Below, in pieces: positions 56,635 through 62,601 of a stretch of 64,000 nucleotides of DNA. The DNA comes from DAORHV01 sp964448405. GTDB taxonomy: Bacteria; Patescibacteriota; Gracilibacteria; Peribacterales; Peribacteraceae. The first letter of the stretch is position 1. Each line of letters starts with the position of its first letter. A program made the position numbers and the translations under genes. The notes under the pieces were generated by a model. The model did not search any database. It was given only the letters and a program-made list of their open reading frames with translations, and had not been told where the DNA came from. Location of the stretch: positions 1 through 64,000 of the forward strand of contig CAYUVW010000001.1 of the NCBI GenBank assembly GCA_964448405.1, read 5' to 3'.

Positions 56635-57735
56635 ATGCGCCTCGCCCTTGTCGCCGACTGGCTGCCCACGTTCGGCGGCGCCGAACATGTCATTGCCGCG
56701 CTGCACCGCATGTGGCCCGATTCGCCATTGTTCACGACGGTGTACAACAAGAAGAAACTTCCGGCATTGGCAAAAGCCGATGTGCGCACCGTGCCGCGTT
56801 TGCAGTGGCTGTACGGCATCCTTGGACGGCATCAATTCTTGTTGCCGTTGCTGCCGCGCGCAGTGGAGGACATCGATCTCTCCGGCTACGACGTGGTCTT
56901 CAGTTCATCGCATGCGGTCGGCAAAGGTGTGGTCCCGCCGTCGGGCGCCGTTCATGTCTGCTACTGCCACACGCCCATGCGTTACGCCTGGGAAATGGAA
57001 GCCGAGTATTTAAAGGATTTTCGCATGCGAGGTTGGCTCAAGAAAAAAGTGCAACAGCAACTCAAGCGCCTGCGTCGATGGGATCTGTCCACCGCACGTC
57101 GAGTGGATGTGTTCATTGCCAATTCCACTGAAACCCAGAGTCGTATCGCACGCATTTACGGACGCGACAGCGTCGTTATTCCGCCACCGGTCGATGATCG
57201 CTTTTTCCAGACTCCACTCGGAGCACAAGGCGGCTATTACCTGGCGCTGGGACGACTGGTCCCCTACAAGCGTTTCGATCTGCTGATTGATCTTGCCAAT
57301 GCGCTCAAAATCAATCTCGTTATTGGCGGCACCGGACACGAGGAAGCCCGTCTGCGAGCCATGGCTGGGCCTACAGTGAGGTTCAAGGGCTTCGTTCCGG
57401 ATGCCGATCTGCCGCGCCTGTACGCCGACGCGAAAGCGGTGTTGTTTCCGCAGGTCGAAGACGCCGGCATCGTTCCGCTGGAAGCTCAAGCCAGCGGTGC
57501 GCCCGTCATCGCCTTCGGCAAGGGCGGCGTGCTCGACGTGGTGGAGAACGGACGCACCGGTGTACTGGCTACAGCACAAACCGTGGAGTCCTTCTCGACA
57601 GCGGTACTGGAGTGCGAAGCGAAGTCGTGGGACCGCGCTGCCATCCGCGAGAGTGCCCGCAAATTCTCGCAGCAAAAATTCAGCGAGCGCATCGAGGCCG
57701 CCGTCGCCGACGCGGTGAAGAGGTTCGGCAAGTAG
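56635..57735 (+). CDS. Glycosyltransferase family 4
   Basis: A 366-residue GT-B enzyme. It opens MRLALVADWLPTFGGAEHV, has an acceptor-domain CHTPMRYAWEMEAEYL typical of WbaZ/mannosyl-type GT4, the linker VIPPPVDDRFF, a GGYYLALGRLVPYKRFDLLIDL segment and the donor-site E-x7-E stretch (EDAGIVPLEAQASGAP). It probably builds an envelope polysaccharide. The ATG at 56635 is chosen because TACCAT lies 6 bases upstream; an ATG one residue-triplet earlier overlaps it. Its TAG stop runs directly into a repeat (57735). Confidence 0.9.
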   Translation: MRLALVADWLPTFGGAEHVIAALHRMWPDSPLFTTVYNKKKLPALAKADVRTVPRLQWLYGILGRHQFLLPLLPRAVEDIDLSGYDVVFSSSHAVGKGVVPPSGAVHVCYCHTPMRYAWEMEAEYLKDFRMRGWLKKKVQQQLKRLRRWDLSTARRVDVFIANSTETQSRIARIYGRDSVVIPPPVDDRFFQTPLGAQGGYYLALGRLVPYKRFDLLIDLANALKINLVIGGTGHEEARLRAMAGPTVRFKGFVPDADLPRLYADAKAVLFPQVEDAGIVPLEAQASGAPVIAFGKGGVLDVVENGRTGVLATAQTVESFSTAVLECEAKSWDRAAIRESARKFSQQKFSERIEAAVADAVKRFGK

Positions 57736-57760
57736 GAGTCCAAGGAGTCTTCGGAGTCCC
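57735..57760 (+). repeat. Dispersed CCTTGGA-type repeat, short copy 5
   Basis: GGAGTCCAAGGAGTC followed by TTCGGAGTCC begins inside the stop codon of the glycosyltransferase. Orientation as in 21026-21072. Confidence 0.7.
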
Positions 57761-57785
57761 CTCGCAATCTACGCAACCGGGGGTA

Positions 57786-57791
57786 TAGACT
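57786..57791 (+). promoter_or_regulatory. -10 element TAGACT, leaderless start of nnrD
   Basis: TAGACT (within TATAGACT) ends exactly 6 bases (CTCTTC) before the ATG at 57798. Confidence 0.5.
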
Positions 57792-57797
57792 CTCTTC

Positions 57798-58586
57798 ATG
57801 CAACGCTCAGCCGACTCGCACAAAGGCGATAACGGCAAAGTCGCCGTCATCGGTGGCTCGCTCCATCAGCACGGTGCGCCGCTCTTTTCCGCACTCGCGG
57901 CAGAAGCGGGCGGAGCGGATTTGGTGTACGTACTGGTGCCGTCCGTCCACGTGGAGGTGACGAAGCAGGCGTCGCCCAATCTGCAAGTCTATTGGTTCGG
58001 TACCGCTACTGCGCCGGATGTCTTCACGCCCAAAGATCACGCTGTGCTTTTGGAATTACTGGCGACCATCGATTGCGCCGTCATCGGTCCCGGCTTGGCT
58101 CGCACGCCTGCCATGCTTTCCGCATTGCAGACCATCTTCGACTCCTCCACCTGCCCGCTCGTAGTAGATGCCACCGGATTGCAGTCATTCACGCTCTCCG
58201 CACTCAAGGGTCGTAACGCGGTGCTCACACCGCACCTGGGCGAACTAGAGCGCATGGAACTGGATCCTGCCCGTGCAGTGGATGCAGCCAAAGAAGCGAA
58301 AGCCACGCTGCTCATCAAAGGCGTTATCGATCGCGTTATTTCCGAGACCGGACTCGAACGCGAGATCCCCGGCGGTAACCCTGGCCTTACCGTTGGCGGC
58401 ACCGGTGACGCGCTTGCCGGGCTGACTGCCTCGCTCATCGCTCAAGGCATGCCGCACTTCGACGCGGCCGTCACTGCCAGCACGGTCATCAAACGCGCCG
58501 GAGCCCTGCTCTTTAACGAATACGGCCATGCCTACGGAACGCGGCGCGTGATCGAATGCATCCCCCGCATCCTGAAGTCGCTCTAA
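57798..58586 (+). CDS. nnrD: ADP-dependent NAD(P)H-hydrate dehydratase
   Basis: A 262-residue ribokinase-fold repair enzyme that dehydrates damaged (hydrated) NAD(P)H. It has HKGDNGKVAVIGGSLHQHGAP at the N-terminus, GPGLAR (about 92), VVDATGL (about 122), the ATP-site VLTPHLGELERM (about 140) and the GGTGDALAGL motif with catalytic Asp (about 200). The epimerase half (NnrE, YjeF N-terminal domain) is not fused, as in archaeal and many small bacterial versions, and is not in the window. Confidence 0.93.
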   Translation: MQRSADSHKGDNGKVAVIGGSLHQHGAPLFSALAAEAGGADLVYVLVPSVHVEVTKQASPNLQVYWFGTATAPDVFTPKDHAVLLELLATIDCAVIGPGLARTPAMLSALQTIFDSSTCPLVVDATGLQSFTLSALKGRNAVLTPHLGELERMELDPARAVDAAKEAKATLLIKGVIDRVISETGLEREIPGGNPGLTVGGTGDALAGLTASLIAQGMPHFDAAVTASTVIKRAGALLFNEYGHAYGTRRVIECIPRILKSL

Positions 58587-58590
58587 GCAG

Positions 58591-58645
58591 GGGTTCTTCG
58601 GACTCCTTGGACTCCTTGGATTCTTTGGTTTCTTTGGAATCCTTC
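58591..58645 (-). repeat. Dispersed CCTTGGA-type repeat, copy 6
   Basis: GGTTCTTCGGACTCC, TTGGACTCCTTGGATTC and TTTGGTTTCTTTGGAATCC run between nnrD and pgeF, ending a few bases before the pgeF -10. Confidence 0.75.
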
Positions 58646-58649
58646 CCGC

Positions 58650-58655
58650 TATGCT
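58650..58655 (+). promoter_or_regulatory. -10 element TATGCT, leaderless start of pgeF
   Basis: TATGCT ends exactly 6 bases (TCTCTC) before the ATG at 58662. Confidence 0.55.
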
Positions 58656-58661
58656 TCTCTC

Positions 58662-59333
58662 ATGATCGATCATCCTTTTGCCAACCTCCGGCCGTTTGCG
58701 AAACAGCTGGATGTGTTGTTCTTGGACAGAGCTGACAACGTCGCCTCGGATGCCGACATTAAGCGCGTGACGGCCGTTGACACACTCACGAGCTTGCACC
58801 AGAAGCACGGCAAGAACGTGGTCGTTGTGCGCGAGGAATCCTCGCGAACGCTGCAAGCCGACGGACTCATCACCGATGTCAAAGGCCTGAGTCTACTTAT
58901 TCGTTTTGCCGACTGCCAAAACTTCGTAGTCTACGCGCCCAAGCACAACGTGGTCGGGCTCATTCATGCCGGATGGAAAGGCGTGGTGGCCGGCGTCATC
59001 CCCGAATTCTTTGCCGTGCTCAAACGCGAGTGGGGCATCGGCGCTGCGGACGTCGTCGTTGGTGCTGGGCCGTCGCTGTGCACCGCATGCGCCGACTTCA
59101 CCGATCCAAATACCGAAGTGCCCACGCTGAAGCCGTTCATCGGTGGTCGCTGCGTGGATTTGATTGCCGCTGCCAACAAACAATTTGCCAATGCCGGTGT
59201 GCCCGCAGCCAACATCGAGCGCATGTCCGAATGCACCCGCTGCAACCCCGAAACACTCTGGACCTACCGCGGCGGACATCGTGAAGAGGTGAAGAACGGC
59301 TTCACCAATTGCCTGGTCGCCACACTCCGATAA
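58662..59333 (+). CDS. pgeF: YfiH/PgeF-family protein with intact metal site
   Basis: A 223-residue member of the YfiH/PgeF (CNF1/multicopper polyphenol oxidoreductase) family, described as a purine nucleoside phosphorylase or peptidoglycan-editing factor. The three metal/catalytic residues are kept: QKHG (His49), FADC (Cys85) and IHAGWKG (His102). An SLCTACADF stretch and the family end ECTRCNPETLWTYRGG follow. The degenerate paralogue at 9381-10268 has lost all three. It is followed by a structured intergenic region with a plus-strand terminator. Confidence 0.92.
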   Translation: MIDHPFANLRPFAKQLDVLFLDRADNVASDADIKRVTAVDTLTSLHQKHGKNVVVVREESSRTLQADGLITDVKGLSLLIRFADCQNFVVYAPKHNVVGLIHAGWKGVVAGVIPEFFAVLKREWGIGAADVVVGAGPSLCTACADFTDPNTEVPTLKPFIGGRCVDLIAAANKQFANAGVPAANIERMSECTRCNPETLWTYRGGHREEVKNGFTNCLVATLR

Positions 59334-59426
59334 TTCCGGTCATTTTCCTCGCCCGATATCCGGCCGCGTGGTAGCATTCCCGACTGTCTCGACGACCCGT
59401 CAGCCCGCGCATACTTTTTCTCTGAC

Positions 59427-59531
59427 TTATCTTACGGGAGACCAAATCACCTCGGCCCGTGGGCCGAGGATGCGGTCACCCACCTGGCGTACCAGGGATA
59501 GAGTCACGCGGAGCAACGGCCGTTTGGACAT
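59427..59531 (-). CDS. Doubtful 34-residue basic peptide
   Basis: A short frame beginning MSKRPLLRVTLSLVRQ and ending EVIWSPVR could encode a basic, amphipathic peptide. There is no spaced -10 (TAGATA runs into the ATG) and no ribosome site, and the frame crosses the palindrome at 59450-59469. It is listed because two other tiny basic genes occur in the window, but a non-coding role for this DNA is at least as likely. Confidence 0.25.
   Translation of the reverse strand: MSKRPLLRVTLSLVRQVGDRILGPRAEVIWSPVR
59450..59469. repeat. Perfect hairpin CCTCGGCCC-GT-GGGCCGAGG
   Basis: A 9-bp GC-rich stem with a 2-base centre, the first of several hairpins in the pgeF-ssb intergenic region. Confidence 0.8.
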
Positions 59532-59650
59532 ATCTACACTCACGAAAGGAAACCTCCGGCTCCCAACGACAAGCTCTTGAGCGGAGCGAAAGGCTTGGCG
59601 TGCAGTCCCCTTTGGGGATTCCCTCTCGTGGACTCTCCTTCGGAAAAGGT

Positions 59651-59690
59651 GCGTCTCCAGGCAGGCAGAGCCTGCCTTCGACGCGTTTTT
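59651..59690 (+). terminator. Bipartite rho-independent terminator
   Basis: An outer GCGTC/GACGC stem and an inner GGCAGGC-AGA-GCCTGCC stem, separated by a small internal loop, are followed by GTTTTT. It would end transcripts arriving from pgeF or from a promoter inside the intergenic region. Confidence 0.75.
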
Positions 59691-59717
59691 ATGAAAGTTG
59701 CCATGGGGCATATATCC

Positions 59718-59748
59718 CCGTAGGCGCGACGCGACGTCGCGCCTACGG
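59718..59748. repeat. 14-bp stem hairpin after ssb
   Basis: CCGTAGGCGCGACG and its complement enclose CGA. It lies 13 bases past the ssb stop on the minus strand, without a T-run, and probably marks the ssb mRNA end. Confidence 0.75.
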
Positions 59749-59760
59749 AATAAGAGCTCC

Positions 59761-60162
59761 TTATTTTTGCTCGACTGCCACTTCTTCGGCAGGGACTTCG
59801 TCGTCCTGCAACTTCGGGGCCTCGGCTTCGGCCTTGGGTCCAATGAGCACCAGGTTTTCCACCACCACTTCGGTGCGGTACTGCTTGGTGCCGTTCTCGG
59901 CCTCCCAGCTGCGGGTGTGCAAATAGCCCTCTACGTAGAGCGGTTTGCCCTTGCGGATGTACTCGGCGCAGAAGCCGGCAAGCTTGCCCCACGCGACAAG
60001 GTTATGGAATTCGGCGACGCTCTGGCGTTCGCCTTGGGCGTCTTTCCACACGCGGTTCGTTGCCAAACCGAACGTGCAGACGTCTCTGCCACTGGGCAGT
60101 TTCTTGTGTTCGGCATCGCGCGTGGCGTTGCCGAGCAGCATGGTCCTGTTGACCGTTTTCAT
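59761..60162 (-). CDS. ssb: Single-stranded DNA-binding protein
   Basis: A 133-residue OB-fold protein. It opens MKTVNRTMLLGNATRDAEHKKLPSG (family usual: N-x-V-x-L-x-G-x-L-x-x-D), has VCTFGLATNRVWKD, AEFHNLVAWGKLAGFCAEYIRKGKPLYVEGYLHTRSWE and VVVENLVLIGPK. The C-terminal tail is short and acidic (KLQDDEVPAEEVAVEQK) but lacks the usual DDxIPF end that binds partner proteins. The ATG at 60162 begins at the first strand; its leader is pyrimidine-rich (TTCTTCCCCCTTTTCTCT) and lacks a Shine-Dalgarno sequence. Confidence 0.95.
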   Translation of the reverse strand: MKTVNRTMLLGNATRDAEHKKLPSGRDVCTFGLATNRVWKDAQGERQSVAEFHNLVAWGKLAGFCAEYIRKGKPLYVEGYLHTRSWEAENGTKQYRTEVVVENLVLIGPKAEAEAPKLQDDEVPAEEVAVEQK

Positions 60163-60351
60163 AGAGAAAAGGGGGAAGAAATACAGGAGGAACATGATGA
60201 ATTCGCGGCCCCTGCCGTCGCTATCCCCTGACGGGGCCATATCCGGTCGCCAGTCGTTCTTTCCTGAAATGTAAGCCAATCATCCGGTTCCGGCTCGTCG
60301 AAGAATCCCAGCCCAGCGACCGGCTTTGTGGTTGCTGCGCAAGAGACGATG

Positions 60352-60357
60352 TATGCT
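60352..60357 (+). promoter_or_regulatory. -10 element TATGCT of dgt
   Basis: TATGCT ends 11 bases before the ATG at 60369. Confidence 0.45.
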
Positions 60358-60368
60358 GCCGTATCCAG

Positions 60369-61475
60369 ATGCTCCCCATCTCCCAGCGCATGTCATCGGC
60401 CAATACCCTGCTCATGCCGTACGCCGTACCGCACGGCGGCGGGTTGGGACGCATTCACCCCGAACCGGAAGACTCCACGCGCTTCCCGTTTCAACGTGAC
60501 CGCGACCGCATTCTGCATACGCAGTCGTTCCGGCGCCTGAAACATAAGACGCAGGTGTTCGTCACCGGTACCGGCGACCACTACCGCACGCGCATTACCC
60601 ACACGCTGGAGGTCGCCCAGGTCGGCCGGGACATCGCCCGTACCATGGGATTGAACGAAGATTTGGCCGAGTCCATCGCTTTGGCCCACGACCTTGGTCA
60701 CACGCCATTCGGACACGCCGGTGAAGAGGCATTGAATGAATGCGTTCAGCCCTTTGGTAAGCGCTTTGAGCACAATCTTCAGTCACTGCGCATCGTCACG
60801 TTCCTCGAGCAGCGCAGCAAGCATTACGACGGACTCAACTTGAATCGCGAAGTGCTGGAAGGACTCATGAAACACCGCACGCCCCACGATATGCCCGAGG
60901 ACCTGGTGCTCGAACGCTCTCCATCGCTGGAAGCACAAGTCGTCAACCTGGCCGACGAAATCGCCTACACCGCCCACGATACCGACGACGGCTTACGCGC
61001 CGGCATCATCACCACCAATGAACTTCGCATGCTCAAATTGGGGGAACTGGCTTCGGAAAGGGCGAAAGAAACCGGTACGGAAATCCGTGGCGCCATTGTG
61101 CAGGCGTTGATTCATGACCTCTACATCGCCACCGAGCAAGCGATTGCCGATCGAGGCATTCGCACCCTCGCAGATGTGTACGCCGCACACGATGACATCG
61201 TTCAGTTCACTGCGGGCATGCGAGAGATGATGAAAGAACTTCGCACATTTCTCTGGACTCGGCTCTACATGAATCCCGGCGTGCAGGCCCAGGCCAATCA
61301 GGGCAAGCAGGTCATCCGAGATGTCTTCGCGGCATACCTAGCCCGCCCGCCCGACAAGGTTCTTGCGCTGCAGAAGAAACACGGCGGAGCCCTGGAGGAA
61401 GCCGTAAAAGACTACGTCGCCGGTATGACGGACGTGTTTGCGTTTGAGCAATGGCGAGCGATCACTAAACAGTAA
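60369..61475 (+). CDS. dgt: Deoxyguanosinetriphosphate triphosphohydrolase-like HD protein
   Basis: A 368-residue HD-domain phosphohydrolase of the dGTPase family, removing triphosphate from dNTPs. Visible motifs are the RDRILHTQSFRRLKHKTQVF start segment, RITHTLEV (first His78), the LAHDLGHTPFGHAGEEALN HD block (His107-Asp108, His111, His116) and NLADEIAYTAHDTDD (distal Asp). It is the short Dgt type. The ATG at 60369 follows the -10 at 60352; an internal ATG at 60390 (MSSANT) is an alternative. The stop codon lies inside a CAGTAG-type repeat. Confidence 0.92.
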   Translation: MLPISQRMSSANTLLMPYAVPHGGGLGRIHPEPEDSTRFPFQRDRDRILHTQSFRRLKHKTQVFVTGTGDHYRTRITHTLEVAQVGRDIARTMGLNEDLAESIALAHDLGHTPFGHAGEEALNECVQPFGKRFEHNLQSLRIVTFLEQRSKHYDGLNLNREVLEGLMKHRTPHDMPEDLVLERSPSLEAQVVNLADEIAYTAHDTDDGLRAGIITTNELRMLKLGELASERAKETGTEIRGAIVQALIHDLYIATEQAIADRGIRTLADVYAAHDDIVQFTAGMREMMKELRTFLWTRLYMNPGVQAQANQGKQVIRDVFAAYLARPPDKVLALQKKHGGALEEAVKDYVAGMTDVFAFEQWRAITKQ

Positions 61476-61493
61476 ACAGTAGGCAGTAGTCAG
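61466..61493 (+). repeat. CAGTAG-type repeat at the dgt stop
   Basis: TAAACAGTAAACAGTAGGC followed by AGTAGTCAG repeats the motif of 51273-51376 and contains the dgt TAA stop. It lies between dgt and the convergent M23 peptidase gene. Confidence 0.7.
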
Positions 61494-61561
61494 CTGGGTT
61501 CCAGCAAGATGCAGAACTACCTTTTTTGCAAAGGCAGACAATGTTGTTCTCCTTCATCCAC

Positions 61562-62410
61562 CTACTCATCTCCGTTCACCATCCTCACCAAATACTGCAG
61601 CGGGTCAACAAGCACTCCGTCTTGTCGAACGGCGAAATGCAAATGCGGTCCGGTCGTGAGTAAGCCTGCGCCTTCGGAACCCGGACGTCCGCCGGAAAGA
61701 CCAATGGGCGAACCCATGCGCACCTTGTCGCCCTCTTGGACGAGCGAACCGCTCACGTGGCCGTAAATCGTCTGTACGCCGTCGGCATGATCAATGGCGA
61801 TATAGCTGTAGCCGAGGCCATTGAGCGATACCTTCGCCACCGTGCCATCTGCCGGTGCAAGAATGACCGTTCCCTGTTCAACGGGAATGTCCACGGCGTG
61901 GTGCGGCATGCCGAACTTTGCTTCGTATCCGTCATCTTCGAAGTGCGCCGAAATGCCGTACGTCGGTTCCACCGGCCAGCGAAGAATCAGCGGCTTCTCC
62001 GGAGCGTTTTTACTGAAGGTCGTTCCTTGTGCATCCCAGAGCTCGGACAACGATGACGCAAGCAATTGTTCCGATGCTTTTCGCTGACTCAGAATACTGA
62101 TCAGTACTTTCCGATTCTCCGTCAGTTGAGCCATTTTCTTCGGGTCCTGTGTGCGCTGCGCCTCATCCTCCAATACTTGCACTTGGTAGCGCAAAATCTC
62201 TTCGCGCTGTGCAAGAACTGCCTGCGTAATCCGTTCACGCTCCACGCTTTGCTGTGCACGCGCAATTTCCACGCCGCTGTGTACGCCGCCCACTCCGTCG
62301 TTCGATGCATTCGCCCAGTGCGGACCGAATGGACCCGTGATCCAGAAGAACACGAGCAGGAGTCCAAACAGGGTTTGCCAGGGCCGCGGAATATGGACGT
62401 GAATTTCCAT
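61562..62410 (-). CDS. M23-family peptidoglycan endopeptidase with coiled-coil region
   Basis: A 282-residue exported protein: N-terminal hydrophobic segment (about 11-35), a coiled-coil stretch (about 50-115, ARAQQSVERERITQAVLAQREEI...) as in EnvC/NlpD-type activators, then a peptidase_M23 domain with HHAVDIP, GLGYSYIAIDHADG and HLHFAV ligand motifs. The metal ligands look intact, so it is probably an active endopeptidase rather than a degenerate activator. TATACT lies 11 bases before the ATG. Confidence 0.92.
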   Translation of the reverse strand: MEIHVHIPRPWQTLFGLLLVFFWITGPFGPHWANASNDGVGGVHSGVEIARAQQSVERERITQAVLAQREEILRYQVQVLEDEAQRTQDPKKMAQLTENRKVLISILSQRKASEQLLASSLSELWDAQGTTFSKNAPEKPLILRWPVEPTYGISAHFEDDGYEAKFGMPHHAVDIPVEQGTVILAPADGTVAKVSLNGLGYSYIAIDHADGVQTIYGHVSGSLVQEGDKVRMGSPIGLSGGRPGSEGAGLLTTGPHLHFAVRQDGVLVDPLQYLVRMVNGDE

Positions 62411-62586
62411 GAAATCCGTTCAGTATACCTCATTTCAGTTTTTCTGGCTTGTTCGCGAGATTGACTGCATTACAAGAGTATTTTCTTTTATTAATATTCG
62501 ATTGCTCGAACATTCCAAAAGATTACTTCACGTCATTTAATAGATATTTGCAAATATAAAGCCCGGTCAAAACACTCGTTTTCTGG

Positions 62587-62592
62587 TATACT
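62587..62592 (+). promoter_or_regulatory. Extended -10 (TGG-TATACT) of the terminal surface-protein gene
   Basis: TATACT preceded by TGG ends 9 bases before a TTG codon at 62602; a CGGTCA -35-like hexamer lies 17 bp upstream. The region upstream is AT-rich. Confidence 0.55.
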
Positions 62593-62601
62593 TATAGGAT
62601 T

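Larger units (their letters stand above)
59334..59760. other. Structured 427-base intergenic region, candidate non-coding RNA
   Basis: No convincing protein gene spans this region, but it is full of perfect inverted repeats: 59450-59469, a TCCCC-TTT-GGGGA stem at 59606-59618, the terminator-like structure at 59651-59690, and a 14-bp stem at 59718-59748. A CATACT hexamer near 59410 could start a transcript of about 280 bases ending at the terminator. A 34-residue minus-strand frame (59427-59531) also exists. Confidence 0.45.

Noticed and set aside
53568..58645. Clusters of short repeats resembling a CRISPR array
   Set aside because: Units are 8-10 bases, degenerate and directly adjoining, without regular 30-40-base spacers or cas genes.
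60185..60274. A 26-codon plus-strand frame (MMNSRPLP...) after AGGAGG
   Set aside because: The spacing of 3 bases is too short, the peptide is featureless, and it lies in the ssb upstream region with a CCCC-TGAC-GGGG hairpin.
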